A stretch of 64,000 bases of DNA. Source: Larimichthys crocea. Its lineage: Eukaryota; Chordata; Actinopteri; Sciaenidae. Location: assembly GCF_000972845.2 (NCBI RefSeq), contig NC_040018.1, positions 8,142,803 to 8,206,802 of the forward strand, written 5' to 3'. Positions 48,281-64,000 of the stretch are shown piece by piece. Position numbers and translations under genes: made by a program. The notes beneath the pieces were generated by a model. It was not told the origin of the DNA and searched no databases. It was given only the letters and a program-made list of their open reading frames with translations. Every line of letters begins with the position of its first letter. Positions within the stretch are counted from its first letter, which is position 1.

Positions 48281-48471
48281 AATGTGTGAAGCCCATTTAT
48301 TATTGAAGGGCTGTTATATGCCAGGAGAGCACACTCTCATCCTCTCAGTAGTGTGTCTTCCTCTTACAGGAGCACTATTAACCCTGACACACAAGGACGT
48401 GTGTGTGTGTGTGTGTGTGTGTGACAGAGAGAGACAGACATGCAGAGCTTGTGAATGTGTGTGTGTGTGTG

Positions 48472-48517
<46 letters not shown>
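48166..48517. repeat. Cluster of (CA)n and (GT)n microsatellites
   Basis: (CA)n at 48169-48192, (TG)n at 48249-48277, (TG)n at 48400-48422 and a long (TG)n at 48456-48517 with one CG interruption. Opposite-sense tracts lie within 300 bp. Confidence 0.95.
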
Positions 48518-48518
<1 letters not shown>

Positions 48519-50640
48519 CTGTTTGGAAGTGTGGTCTGCTGTTTGTCCTGCTTCTAATCTGTGTTTTGGATTTTTTAATTTTAGCCCCATCTGGGGTGGG
48601 CAGGTGGGCCACTGTCTGTTACACGATCTGGGGAATCTTTGCCAAAAAGGGATCTGTACAGTAGACCGCTTGAAATATGTTTATGAGCAGGCGACTATGG
48701 CTACAGTATGGTGCAGTCCTGGACCGGGCACTGGGGGAATTGTACTCTCACTTTTATTTATTTATTTTCTGTCCACAGGCTGTCTTTTAAATGCATTCAA
48801 ATGAAAATGCAAAAGAACAGGGTCAGGGGGGCTGCAGCTGAGAAGTGAAATTATGCATTTTGATATTTTGCACACAATTTATGTTTAGGATTATTTGCAT
48901 CATGCTATATGATGTGTTTTATAATGCAGGCCTCAAGATTTGTCAGAAAATGCAGAATTTCCTTTAAAAATGTTGCATTTTTTAAGTGGATTTATGTAGA
49001 TATAATGAAACAGTGCTGTTTTAAATGTTCCATTTCAACAACTTAACAAATATCATTATTGAATTTATTTTTGCCGTGCCAGTCCCCGGTCCCTATCACT
49101 GCACTGGTGGGAATAATGGTCAACCTTGTTAAATGCCCCACCGCACAGGATTGTTTTTCACTTTCTCCCTCAGTCATCTTTTTCCACTTCCCTGGCTTTC
49201 TCTGCGTATCGTCAGACATTGTTTAAAAAAAAAAAACGATGCGAAAAAGCGAGATAGTTTAAAACCGCCATCCACAGTTAAACATCTGCTTTTAAAACCT
49301 AACTGTCTCGCGGCTTCTTCTTCTTTTTCTTTTTTTTTTTCTTCCTCCAGATTCTCGCTGAATTAAACCACACAGTTGCCGAGCCAAAGTAGAGGCAGCT
49401 GGTATTTAGTATCTGTGTATTGTCACAGACTTACATTTAGGTTGCCTTTCAGTTTCAGTTGTGATAAATAGCCTTCAGCCTGATAGCGGCGTCGCTGAAT
49501 GGAGTTGTGTGTTTAGTGTCAGTGTGGAAGAGGACTTGCTGACTTGGGTCTTTCCATTCTGTAAACCTTATTTGACTCCCCGACAGAGGAGGGGTGGAAT
49601 GGGTTGGGGTGTGTGTTGGGGGGGACGGCGACAGAAAAGAAAAGATTAGGCTACTGTTAAAAAATGTTCCTTATTGTGCAGCGTGGTTGCCTAAGTGGGT
49701 TGCTCGATTTTGATTCTTTCTTTCCGGCTTCCTCCCCTCCTCCCGACACACATACCAAATCATGTGCCAGATTAGAAAATAAATAACATTTTGAACTGTA
49801 TTTGTGCTTCCTGAGGTCACGTGCGTACTGACGTGCTAAATAATCTTTTACCACGGAGGCTGTATATATTTGTGTGTGTCTATGATAAAATACAGTCTAC
49901 CACACCGTATGTTTTTTTTTTTCACCTCTGCAAAGACGAGATCAGTGTCACAGATCGCTCATGACCACAAAGTTCATCATTTCTCACGCTTTGCCTACCA
50001 GTGCCCTCAGATGAATAAACATCCATGTAGATATGGCAGCCCGTGCAAAAAAAAACAAGAAAACTTTTTTTTTTTTTTTCTGTGTTCTGCGTCATGCGCG
50101 TTGATGTTGAACCTCCTGCACAGCAACGTCCATCAAATGCCATTAGAACTGGTACAGATATTTTTAATTTAACAGCTACAAGACACAAGACATATCAAGC
50201 ATCTGTTGTCTTTTTTTGTTTCTTTCAAGTATTCTTCTTTTTTTTCCCCTTCCCTCTGTTTTGAACTTAACTGTGTCGCTCAGGCCCTTTAAATTCTGCA
50301 CCCATGACTGTCAGCACATCACAGGCTCTTAACCATCCGTACAACAAGGCCAGTGTGTACAATCTGATGATGACACCCTCACCTCAGATTATGCTGCTGT
50401 CAACACATTCCCAGGTTGTCGTCAGTCATTTTAGATTCATATTCAGGAGGTGATTGTGTTGATAACAGACTGCTGTTGCACTAAACTGTGCATCATCGTT
50501 TTTTTGGCGTGCGGAGGAAGCGGCAGAGGGCGGGGTCAAAACCGTTATCACCCTATCATATCTCTGACAGCTACCTGTCAAAATCAGGTCGCAGGAAGAG
50601 ATGTGAGGAGATCCAGCGATGCTGACATAGCCAAATCTCT
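48518..50640. other. Intronic sequence without genes
   Basis: Unique AT-rich DNA with an octamer ATTTGCAT at 48893-48900, an A-run at 49225-49236, T-runs at 49330-49340 and 50066-50079, and a G-run near 49620. No exon was recognised. Confidence 0.5.
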
Positions 50641-50839
50641 CTCTCTCTCTTTCTCTCTCTCTCTTTCTCTCTCCCCCACCACTTTTTTTTTTCTTCTTCT
50701 TTCTCTCTGTCTTATTTTGCATTGTTAATTTTCACTGCAATCCAGCATATGCTTAATAGGAATGATGATGATAGAAAGGATAAAAAAAGAAAAACAGGAA
50801 GAGAAAGGAGAGGCGGTGGTGGTGCAGGTGGTGGTGTTG

Positions 50840-50875
<36 letters not shown>
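50641..50875. repeat. (CT)n and (GT)n upstream of coding exon 2
   Basis: Interrupted (CT)n at 50638-50672 and (GT)n at 50844-50872, about 350 bp upstream of the exon. Confidence 0.9.
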
Positions 50876-51188
50876 ATTTGAGAGGGGTGGAGGAGGAGGG
50901 GGGGAGGGTTGTATCTCAGGACTATGGTGTTTCTAAAGAAACTGAAAAGCTTATGAACTGTCAGCGTTCTGTCAGGGAGGAAAATAGCGCGGCCCGTGAA
51001 CCTGTTTGATGCGTTTGACTTTGTGTGGCGTTCGCACATTTGAGCGAGGGGAAAAAAACGAGGGACAATGAGAGACAGACAGAGGAGAAAGAAAGAAAGG
51101 AAAGAATAAAAAAAAAAGAAAAAACGTGTTGTGTTGTGATGTGTGGAGGGGCTGGTTTGAAGTGGCACTCAACACACCTTCCATTTGT

Positions 51189-51224
51189 CTCTCCCTCCTT
51201 GTGCTGTCTCTGTGTGTGCTCCAG
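51189..51224 (+). other. 3' splice site of coding exon 2, TG- and CT-rich
   Basis: The tract mixes CTCTCCCTCC with TGTGCTGTCTCTGTGTGTGCT before CCAG. TGTGTG and TGCT elements are the kinds of sequence bound by CELF and MBNL splicing factors. This is a motif observation, and regulation is inferred. Confidence 0.9.
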
Positions 51225-51383
51225 ATGTTGGGGAGGACTTGGGGAAGGCGGCGGGGACCATTCAGCCTTCTCTGTCCCAGCATCGCGAGCGGAGCGTGGG
51301 CTCGTCCTCCAAGGATTGCCCCTACTGTGGCAAGTCTTTCCGCACCTCCCATCATCTCAAAGTCCACCTGCGGATACACACAG
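51225..51383 (+). CDS. znf536: ZNF536 coding exon 2: zinc finger 8
   Basis: This 159-nt exon encodes residues 763-815 ([11 protein letters not shown]... to ...LRIHT) plus the first base of Gly816. It contains finger 8 (C794, C797, H810, H814; [21 protein letters not shown]), which is almost identical to the human finger, preceded by a variable 30-residue segment. The exon ends inside the TGEKP linker that joins finger 8 to finger 9. It is bounded by a pyrimidine- and TG-rich acceptor ending CTCCAG at 51224 and a GTCAGT donor at 51384. The length is a multiple of three and both borders are phase 1, so skipping it would keep the frame and would delete exactly one finger. Confidence 0.95.
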
Positions 51384-51389
51384 GTCAGT
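51382..51389 (+). other. 5' splice site of coding exon 2
   Basis: AG|GTCAGT follows the CACACAG that encodes the His-Thr-Gly of the TGEKP linker. It is weaker than the donor of coding exon 1 because it has C at +3 instead of A/G. Confidence 0.9.
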
Positions 51390-51499
51390 AAACGTCCACG
51401 GATGTCACTTCTGCAACGCATAGACTGGATTTCTGCAGCAATTAAACATTTATTGTACTTCATGCAAAATTTACCCCTCTACTTGTACTGACATTCCTT

Positions 51500-54390
51500 C
51501 TGGGGTTAGCCTGACATATTGGTTTATGAATATTGGCCTAATCAGATATTGGAGTCTATCTGCCTCTGACATGATGGATGTGATGCAAATTAATTGATTG
51601 CATATTAGTTTTGTAATTGATACTGCATTTTTTGTCTCTGGGATGCCCTTAACATGGATTTTTTTTAAATGCCAGACTACAAAGTAATATGCTGAGATAC
51701 ATTACAAAGAAAGAAAGAAAGAAAGAAAGACAGATCCACTTACAGTACAAACTACCTCCGTCCAAATTAAGTGCACAGATGGTCACAGTTCCCAAATCAC
51801 AGTATCACAGTGTCCTGAAAATAAGCAGTACCATAAGAACCCAGTGATCCCAGTTCATCAGTAACACATACTGTAATTCTCACCTAAATCATTATCCTGT
51901 TTAGTGTTCACATATTTTCTGTGCGGCCTCATCAGATGTCTGATTTTAATGTGTTTCCTTCAAACTGACAGAGAGACAAATAAAACTGGGAATATGCGTT
52001 TCCGAGCAGTGTCCCTCACTGAGGCTTTAGGCCGTTATTATTCTCTTTTTTTTTTCATACTCATCATTTCATTGAGCTCTAATTAACACAACAAGGGTTC
52101 AGTGTCCTCCGATGACATCACTCAGAGGGCAATTTCACACTCGCTAACTCTCAATAACTTTCAAGCCAAAACAAAGCCGGCCTGTCCACAGTTTAGGGAT
52201 ATGCGTGAGAGCATGTGTCTAATAGATTTAGCTTTATTTTTCAGTCAAGCATCCTAACCCTCTGAGCTCTGCCCATACATCTCACCAACCAGGGCTCAGG
52301 CAGTTCTGTGACAATCTGTCCGCTGGTTGTTACTGCGAGGTTAAGGCTGCAGTCAGAGTAATGATGTGGACTGTGGACAGTAGCCAGGGTTCTAACCCTC
52401 TGCAAGGTACAAACGCCCCACTGACTATCCAGGTTAAAGTCACAATTAGACCACGCAGAGGTCACCTTACAACAAGGACGCCTGGTTCTAGCTGGTGGGC
52501 CTGGTGTGTAAAGTGTAAGTTTGTAAGGTGATTTTCTGCCGCTCAGTTCGTCTCACGGGGAGATGATGTTTCCAAACTGCAAAGAGGGAATTGGGATATT
52601 TGGAAACTTTCCAATCGCGGTGCTGAGGAAAAGTTATAAATACCGTTAGGGCAAATTATATTTATTTATTATTAATTCTGCAAAAAGCCCAGATAATAAA
52701 AGCGCCAAAATTCTTGATTTCTGTTATATCTAACACAGTACGGTTCATTTTAGAAAAGATCGCAGATACAGAAAATAAATCTGGTTGAGGGTTAGGCAAC
52801 ATACTGATGCACCACCCTCTCCCACCTCACTACATGAAGGGTACTCTGTTCCCTGCAGTCTCGAAGTACAGAATCGCCCGATATGGACGTAATTTGTCAG
52901 GATACTGGGCTGTTTATACAATGACACCTGATGAGCATTCGTCCAAAACTCAAATATATCCCACTGAAATATGTATGTGCAGCCAGAGAAATTTAACGAC
53001 TGATGATTAATTCAAATTTTAGATAATCAGTGAGAAATTACTATTGATCAAGCGCAGGGTATTCACATGGTCAGAGTTGCAAAAACTGAAAATTTACAGG
53101 GAGGAAACAGTTAACCAACCCTTTGTCCAGTCAAAGCATGCTTGAGCAAAGCATTAAGGTCCTCACCTACAGGTTACTTTGATCACCAGGATAGGAGTGC
53201 AGTAAAATTCATGTACATGTAAAGGCTTTGATAATTGTTGAAAGAACACGAGGTCCCTGTAGGGTTTCTGGTTTTGTCCTGCAGTATGTCATCGTGAGAC
53301 TTATGTCACTGGACCCAACACAATCATATAAACATAAATATGGATAATAAATCATGTCACAGAGTCATTTCCCCTTCTGTCTATCAAGGATTTGTAACCC
53401 TCAAGATGTTCCTGAAAAGAGTCCAACCATCCAGTCCGTTTTATTTCAGTATATACACAGATGAAGAGACCACCAGTACCGTGACCCCTTTTTGCTTCCC
53501 TTAATAAGACGCCTCAGTTCTTGAAAGGAATTAGAGGAGAAGCTTGTACTTGTACATGCCAACGTGTCTGGTGTATACTCACATAATTAGAATCCCTTTG
53601 TTAAATAGTGCATCCAGGTCACAGCCAAGGATGGTGGTGGTTTTCGGGGGGGGTGCATCTGTTATCTGGTGGTGAGAGGCTTGAGTTATGTCTGCTTTGA
53701 GTAGTACAGTAAGGATACCCATGAGGGCCATATTTTATCATGGAGGAAGCAGAGACCTCAACCCAGGCTTGGCGTTAGATCATTTGGCAAAACACACACA
53801 GACAAGTAAGCCCGTCTAATTTCATCACAGCACAGTATATTTAACATTTACACGTTCATATCTCCAAAACACAGTCTAATAGAAAGCTTAACCTTGAGTC
53901 GTTGTATGTGCAGGAACAAAAGTGAAAAAGGTTAGTGAGGATGTTTGTCTTTTGGAATGGAATGTATCTCTGGATGTGGGCCCATCTAAGCACAGCTTTA
54001 GCATAGTCTCCTGCACGTGGAGAGAAAAACAGCTTGATGCATCCCCAACATGTGGCCTTTAAATCATTCCTATAACCTAATCATACGAGCTCCACTGTGA
54101 CATCCTGATTACATCCACGAGATGACTTTTACAGTGGCTAAAGATCCCTCGCTGTGCTCTGGTGACAATGCACAGAAATTCACAGATGACAGCCAAACCT
54201 CCCTCCCGCCGCCCCCCCTCCTACGCCCCCTCCACCCCTCAGCTTCATCCTAATGCAATGTGAGTGACACAATGGAGTTTCGGTGGAGGCAGCATTGTGC
54301 AACGCGACGCAGGAGATTAATGAGCGGCTAACGCCAGCTTGAAAGGAATGAAGTGAATTTAAATTTCTCCAAAAGTTAAAGAGCTAATGT
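51500..54390. other. Intronic sequence, few simple repeats
   Basis: Contains (AAAG)n at 51708-51731 and an octamer within ATGCAAATTAATTG at 51583-51596, and is otherwise unique. Block 52240-52480 is repeat-free and GC-balanced and may be conserved; 53000-54050 shows nothing recognisable. Confidence 0.5.
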
Positions 54391-54394
54391 TACA

Positions 54395-54665
54395 GTATTA
54401 ATTTCCTCTTGAACAGTGAGTGGGAAAATATCCATTAGCAAAATTAACCACAGTTTTCTAGGTAGCTAACATTGTGCGGCTGTGGCGCTACAGTGTGGGG
54501 CCACAGCTAATGAACACACTGCAGAGGGTGATATTTCATTATACAAATTAATGCTCACATTTTAATGGGAAAGTCACATAATGAATCTAGGCTTCAGTGA
54601 CAGCAATTAGAGGCCCAGATTGTCCCCTTCTGGACAAGGCACTATTTAGCAGTAAGCAGCTGTGT
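54395..54665. promoter_or_regulatory. Candidate conserved enhancer block
   Basis: About 270 bp free of microsatellites, with GCAAAATTAACC, CACAGCTAATGAACAC, TACAAATTAATGCTCAC and GACAGCAATTAGAGGCCC. By texture one of the best enhancer candidates. Confidence 0.35.
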
Positions 54666-55102
54666 GTAAAAAATAAAAAAGGTCCTCGCTCTTGACAATA
54701 GCCACACATAACTTCAGGCAGGGCCGCATAACCAATAAGAGTCCCTGCTCACCTTTAAATGAGAGGAGAGAGAGGAGGGAGGGGAGACAAAGAGAGAAGG
54801 AGGAGAGGCAGGACTTGCCCATGTCACTTAACCTTAACCTAACCTTGTAATCAGGATGAATCAAGAGAGACCTGTGATCCCCCCCCTCCATTCCTCTCAC
54901 CCCCTTTTGCCGCCTCCTTCCTCCTTTTTCTCGAGCGTCTCCCTCCTGTTACATTTTCTCTCAGTGCTCAGAGTTCTTTTCCTTCATCCCTTATCTCCAT
55001 CATACAGTATCTTCAGAGCAACGACACAGCTAAATGTAATATATTTGCCATTTTGTGTGCTCTGATATACAAAGTTCATGCATTTATGACCCCCCCCCCC
55101 CC

Positions 55103-55202
55103 TCCTCTGTGTCAGTTGAACTGTTAATCCTGACAGCATTAGCAGCAACTCGCCACTAACCTCTTACTTAAAGGATAAGGCTGGCAATATTATTTATATC
55201 TA

Positions 55203-55284
<82 letters not shown>

Positions 55285-55917
55285 ATCATCTATCTATCTA
55301 TATCTATATATATCTATATATATATATATATTTTTTTTCATTGTCAACAAATCCCATGAAAAGACCAAATGCAAGAATGAATTGATCCTACTACCAAGTA
55401 TTAAAGCCTGATATATCTTCTATGCATAGAGCTCCATTGTTGCCCAAACACTATTAAAAACACATCAATGAGACACACTGTTGCACTGGGCGACATGTTA
55501 ATTCATTACATTGAACGTAATATATTTTGAGTTAATCCCGCATACACCATCCTGGTGCTGGAAATACTCACTAGAGCACCATATGTGTATTAATTCACAG
55601 CGAAAAAACAAATGCACTATTTACTCATTTGCCAAATACTACAATGCCCACTCCGTGTGTGTGTGTGTGTGAGCTGTTTTTAAAGACTTACATCTTTGTC
55701 AGTGTAGGGAAGTAGGGAAGCTATTGGCGGGATTTATTCACAATAAGGAGAATATTGTAAAATACCAGCGTCATCCTGGTATGTCTCATATTTGCCATTT
55801 AGTCGGCACATTTTTACAAAGTTCCAGAGTTCATAAACTTTCCCCTCTGAGGCAGATGAACTGTTAACCCTGACAGAGGTGTTCTCCATTCACCACTAAC
55901 CACTAACTTAAGGAGAT
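55103..55917. mobile_element. Dispersed repeat with related segments at both ends (tentative)
   Basis: Segment 55103-55176 and segment 55842-55917 share CCTCTG, TGAACTGTTAA(T/C)CCTGACAG, CACTAAC and ACTTAA(A)GGA in the same order, about 740 bp apart in the same orientation. Sequence next to the first copy (AAGGATAAGGCTGGCAATAT, then GTCAACAAATCCCATGAAAAG after the microsatellite) resembles text seen repeatedly in fish genomes. It could be an element with terminal direct repeats or two tandem copies of a short repeat. No coding capacity. Confidence 0.45.
55205..55331. repeat. (ATCT)n microsatellite grading into (TA)n
   Basis: About 20 ATCT units (55205-55283), then imperfect ATCT/TATA to 55331, inserted within the dispersed repeat. 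Confidence 0.97.
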
Positions 55918-61097
<5,180 letters not shown>

Positions 61098-63077
61098 CCC
61101 CAACTGGCACTTTAACTGCTGTTAAGCACACAAGCATATATATTTACACACACCTACCTACTAGCACAAAACCACACACATAAAAAGCTGTGAATGCACA
61201 CGTGTTTGAAACACAAATCCAATTTCCCCAGAACTGCATAGACATAAACACTAGATACACAAGACAAACACATATACATTTTTTTTTCCTGACACCCACG
61301 AAGGAATCTCAGACACTCACTAAAGGTCTCGAGATTGGCTCTGAAGTGATTTCAGCCTTATTTCAAGCAAGTTTAGAAGCTATCAGCCTGGCGACTAGCA
61401 ACAGATTAATCTTTATTACACGTTTATATTACTGGGAGTGCAGCGCCTCCCTCCCGCTCCACAGCATGGAGGGAATAACCCTGGATGAGTCAGAGCAGGA
61501 CCTCAGCTCCCCGTGCCACCTCCTGCACATGTCTCTTAACTATCTTAGCTCTCATAAAGCCGGCTCCCAAAAGCCCATTACTTTATAAGACTCGTCGATC
61601 TATGACCCTGTGAAAAATGAACTGTCAACTTTCATGATTCTGCTAAGGTTACAGCCGCTCCTTGAGACTGAAGAAGGAAGTTCTTTTTTTTTTTCTCCTC
61701 TTTTTTTTTTTTTTTTACAATGCTCTTTCGCTGTTTAGGGGTGGTTGCTGAAGTGTCTGTAGAAGAAAGTAAAACCCCAAAGTTGGTGTTATAGCTTTGA
61801 AATACTGACTTATACACACAACAGAGACAGAAAATGCATAGCACTTAGCTCTTGCGGTCTTAGCTGAGATCCTATCAGTGACAACTCCTTCATATCCGAA
61901 ACTGAGGCATTTGTTTTATTTAATTGAAACTAGCAAAAAAAATATCCTGAGAAAAAAAATAAATGTTTTTTTTAGATTCATTAAGAGCGAGATACATGTT
62001 GCAGCTACTTGTTTACTCAACTTCTGTCTAATATTTTGAATATTTTACCATATTTAATCCCCTAAGTGTTAGCTTCTATGAGACCCTATATATATAATCC
62101 ACAATCATAAATATTTGTCTTGTTTGTGGGTAACAAAAGTATCAGACATTTTGCCTGTGAAATGCAGTGCCCACATTCATGGAGATATACATTAACCTAT
62201 GATAACAGTGACTTGTTTGTTAATGAAGCAGTGCAGCTACATATGTTCATCTGACCTTTTCATCTGACAAAATATTATCCGTCGTCATGGAGCCGGGCTC
62301 TCTGCATATCTTAACATTGTGAAAGCATTTTAACCATACGAGATTGATATATGTTTCATTTAATAGAGAAGTGCCTTTGTGTGAGAATGCCCTACTTATT
62401 GTCTAATCAGAAAGCCTGTGAAAGCAAGCTATGTAATGTGGGCAGTTCCCATTGCAACTAGGAATGCTTGACCTTTATAGATAAGGCTTTCTCTATGGAA
62501 CAAAAGCCTTTCTTACATGTTGTTAGTTTGTCCCAGTCTGAGTCAGGCATTCATTGTAATTAGAAAACCCAAAGACTTATTATGTATCCAACTTCCTGGA
62601 AATAGATACTCACCATTCATATCTCTAGGATGGCACTGATGATAGCACTGAGGATTATGGGAAACACAAGTAAAATCAAGACGTGCTGTGTGTGCTGCGC
62701 TATGAATGCGAGTGACTTGTTGTACTTTGTGTGACATTACCTCTGGCGACTTGCCCTGCCAAACACCACTTCCCAGTCACCGACTATCTGTTTGTACTGC
62801 TACGATGATATATGTATCAGATAATACAACACCGTATCCCGTATTATAGGTCAAGCTAAGTACTTGCAGCTACTGTTACTGATTCCAAAAAAGCTTTATG
62901 CTTTGCTATTTAAGCTTTATCTATCATATCATTGTAGTAAAGGTGGAATTCACTACAAATCCAGACTGATATTTTGAAAGAGAGATGCTAAAGTGCTGTG
63001 AGGGTTCATTATCAACACACGCTTCCTATGGAAGCTCAGGTTTCTTCACAGTCCATGCAACTAAATGAGCTGGAGGC
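61098..63077 (+). other. Downstream intron (or 3' UTR) sequence
   Basis: T-runs at 61684-61694 and 61701-61717, otherwise unique AT-rich DNA. A GC-richer, repeat-free stretch lies at 61440-61590, with an acceptor-like CTCCACAG at 61464, but the phase-1 reading from it stops after four codons and does not give the expected GKF end. Confidence 0.5.
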
Positions 63078-63145
63078 TCTTGGTTGTCTATAGGTATGAG
63101 TGTGAGTGTCTGTCTGTCTGCGTTAACCCTGTGATGGACTGCATG
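63078..63145. mobile_element. Fragment resembling a fish interspersed repeat
   Basis: GTTGTCTATAGGTATGAGTG followed by TGAGTGTCTGTCTGTCTG and GTTAACCCTGTGATGGACTG matches the wording of a repeat family often seen in teleost genomes (a SINE-like consensus of the form GGTGTGAGTG...CCCTGTGATGGACTGG). Only a short fragment is present, and the family is not assigned. Confidence 0.4.
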
Positions 63146-63295
63146 CTATTGCCCCCATGTAAACCCATTATTATTATGACCATTACCATTACCACTACTA
63201 CATTACAGACTCGAGCTGTTACTATAATTGCTTATGATTAGTAGAAAAAATGTGGTTAAAGTATTTAAGTTATGTGGGAGCAGCAGAATGGCTCC

Positions 63296-63344
63296 TATTA
63301 TATTATATTATATTATATTATATTATATTATATTATATTATATT
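63296..63344. repeat. (TATTA)n pentanucleotide repeat
   Basis: About ten perfect units of TATTA. Confidence 0.97.
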
Positions 63345-63502
63345 TTTAATGCATTAATGTGTCAACACTAGTGGAGTGTTTAGTAGTTACTCATGTTACT
63401 TACTAGTTTTTTTTTTGACTGCTGTGAAATAAATGTAATAAAATAATTTATATAGAATATATTTGTCCTGGAAATGTAGGCAAGTAGAAGTATAGCATAG
63501 CA

Positions 63503-63788
63503 TTAAAGGTCCAGTGTGTAGAATTCAATCGTATCTAGTGGACTAATCGCTGCATTGCCATCTCCTCATGTCACCCTTATCTTCTTAGTCTAAAGAAGAA
63601 ACCACACTTGTCTAAAGTCACTAGTGCTCCCACTGTAGATATAAAAGGATCATTTTTAAGTTAGAAAAATACAAAAATTAATATTTTCAATCGATTATAC
63701 ATGCATGAAAAAATAGTTATTAATATTGTAAACCATTTCTGCCTTATTCTGAAAATAAAGACCCAGATCTTACACACTGCACCTTTAA
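63503..63788. mobile_element. Non-autonomous terminal-inverted-repeat element (MITE-like)
   Basis: The left end TTAAAGGTCCAGTGTGTA and the reverse complement of the right end, TTAAAGGTGCAGTGTGTA, agree in 17 of 18 positions, enclosing 286 bp with no coding capacity. A truncated relative lies at 38940-39182 in opposite orientation. The superfamily is not assigned because target-site duplication is unclear. Confidence 0.7.
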
Positions 63789-64000
63789 CTGAAAACGGTA
63801 TCTCAAAAAGTTCAGTACTAGAAGCAGCATTGCTTTTGATACTACCATCGTTACTACTGGTCTATTGTGCCTGCTGCCAGCTCTGCTCCACATACTACAG
63901 TTGTATGATAAAGCTTGGATGAGAAAATAGACACACTTGTTTCATGGTAAAATGCACTTTTACAGTCCCTCTTTATGTGTCCACTTGTAAACCCCTTGTG

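Larger units (their letters stand above)
17671..51224 (+). other. Intron between coding exons 1 and 2 (33.6 kb)
   Basis: Bounded by GTAAGA at 17671 and CCAG at 51224. It interrupts the coding region after the Ser-rich segment that follows finger 7. No second gene was found on either strand. The intron holds most of the simple repeats, two mobile-element fragments and most candidate regulatory blocks listed separately. Confidence 0.9.

Noticed and set aside
61440..61590. Possible last coding exon after the CTCCACAG acceptor
   Set aside because: In the required phase it reads Ala-Trp-Arg-Glu-stop, not the expected Gly-Lys-Phe-stop, and has no support.

Overview
The window looks like vertebrate nuclear DNA, most likely a ray-finned fish and probably percomorph-like. 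The evidence is phase-consistent exons with GT/AG splice sites, a very high density of (CA/GT)n, (CT/GA)n and homopolymer tracts, fragments resembling teleost interspersed repeats, and one protein clearly orthologous to vertebrate ZNF536. The species cannot be fixed from sequence alone. No prokaryotic gene, rRNA, tRNA or CRISPR array was seen.

The only protein-coding gene I can support is znf536, on the + strand, in three coding segments: 15384-17670 (zinc fingers 1-7), 51225-51383 (finger 8) and 59320-61083 (finger 9, the PLDLS CtBP-type motif, finger 10, an acidic region and the conserved C-terminus). All three junctions are phase 1. The joined reading frame is open for 1403 codons plus one base, against about 1300 residues in human ZNF536. 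The frame can end in two ways: read-through to TAA at 61095-61097 (1407 aa), or, more likely, splicing at the GGTGAGT donor at 61083/61084 to a tiny last exon outside the window. ZNF536 is a nuclear C2H2 zinc-finger repressor, mainly neural, reported to restrain neuronal differentiation.

Layout: 1-15382 is intron upstream of the first coding exon, with the 5' noncoding exons and promoter either outside the window or not recognisable. 17671-51224 is a 33.6 kb intron, 51384-59319 a 7.9 kb intron, and 61084-64000 is downstream intron or, less likely, 3' UTR. The noncoding DNA is a mosaic of simple repeats (e.g. 8931-8991, 41695-41760, 45986-46033, 55205-55331), a few mobile-element fragments (21269-21600, 38940-39182, about 55103-55917, 63078-63145, 63503-63788), and low-repeat AT-balanced blocks rich in homeodomain-like (TAATTA) and octamer (ATGCAAAT) motifs. 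Those blocks look like the enhancer-type conserved noncoding elements typical of developmental-regulator loci, but conservation could not be tested.

No novel multi-gene system is present. The points most worth following up are: a cassette-compatible exon carrying finger 8; signals for truncated isoforms by intronic polyadenylation; an intronic YY1/CCAAT/GC-box cluster at 30.8-31.1 kb that could be an internal promoter; a CpG-rich block at 28.4-28.6 kb; a perfect 13-bp-stem hairpin at 19.7 kb; and a pair of related terminal-inverted-repeat elements.
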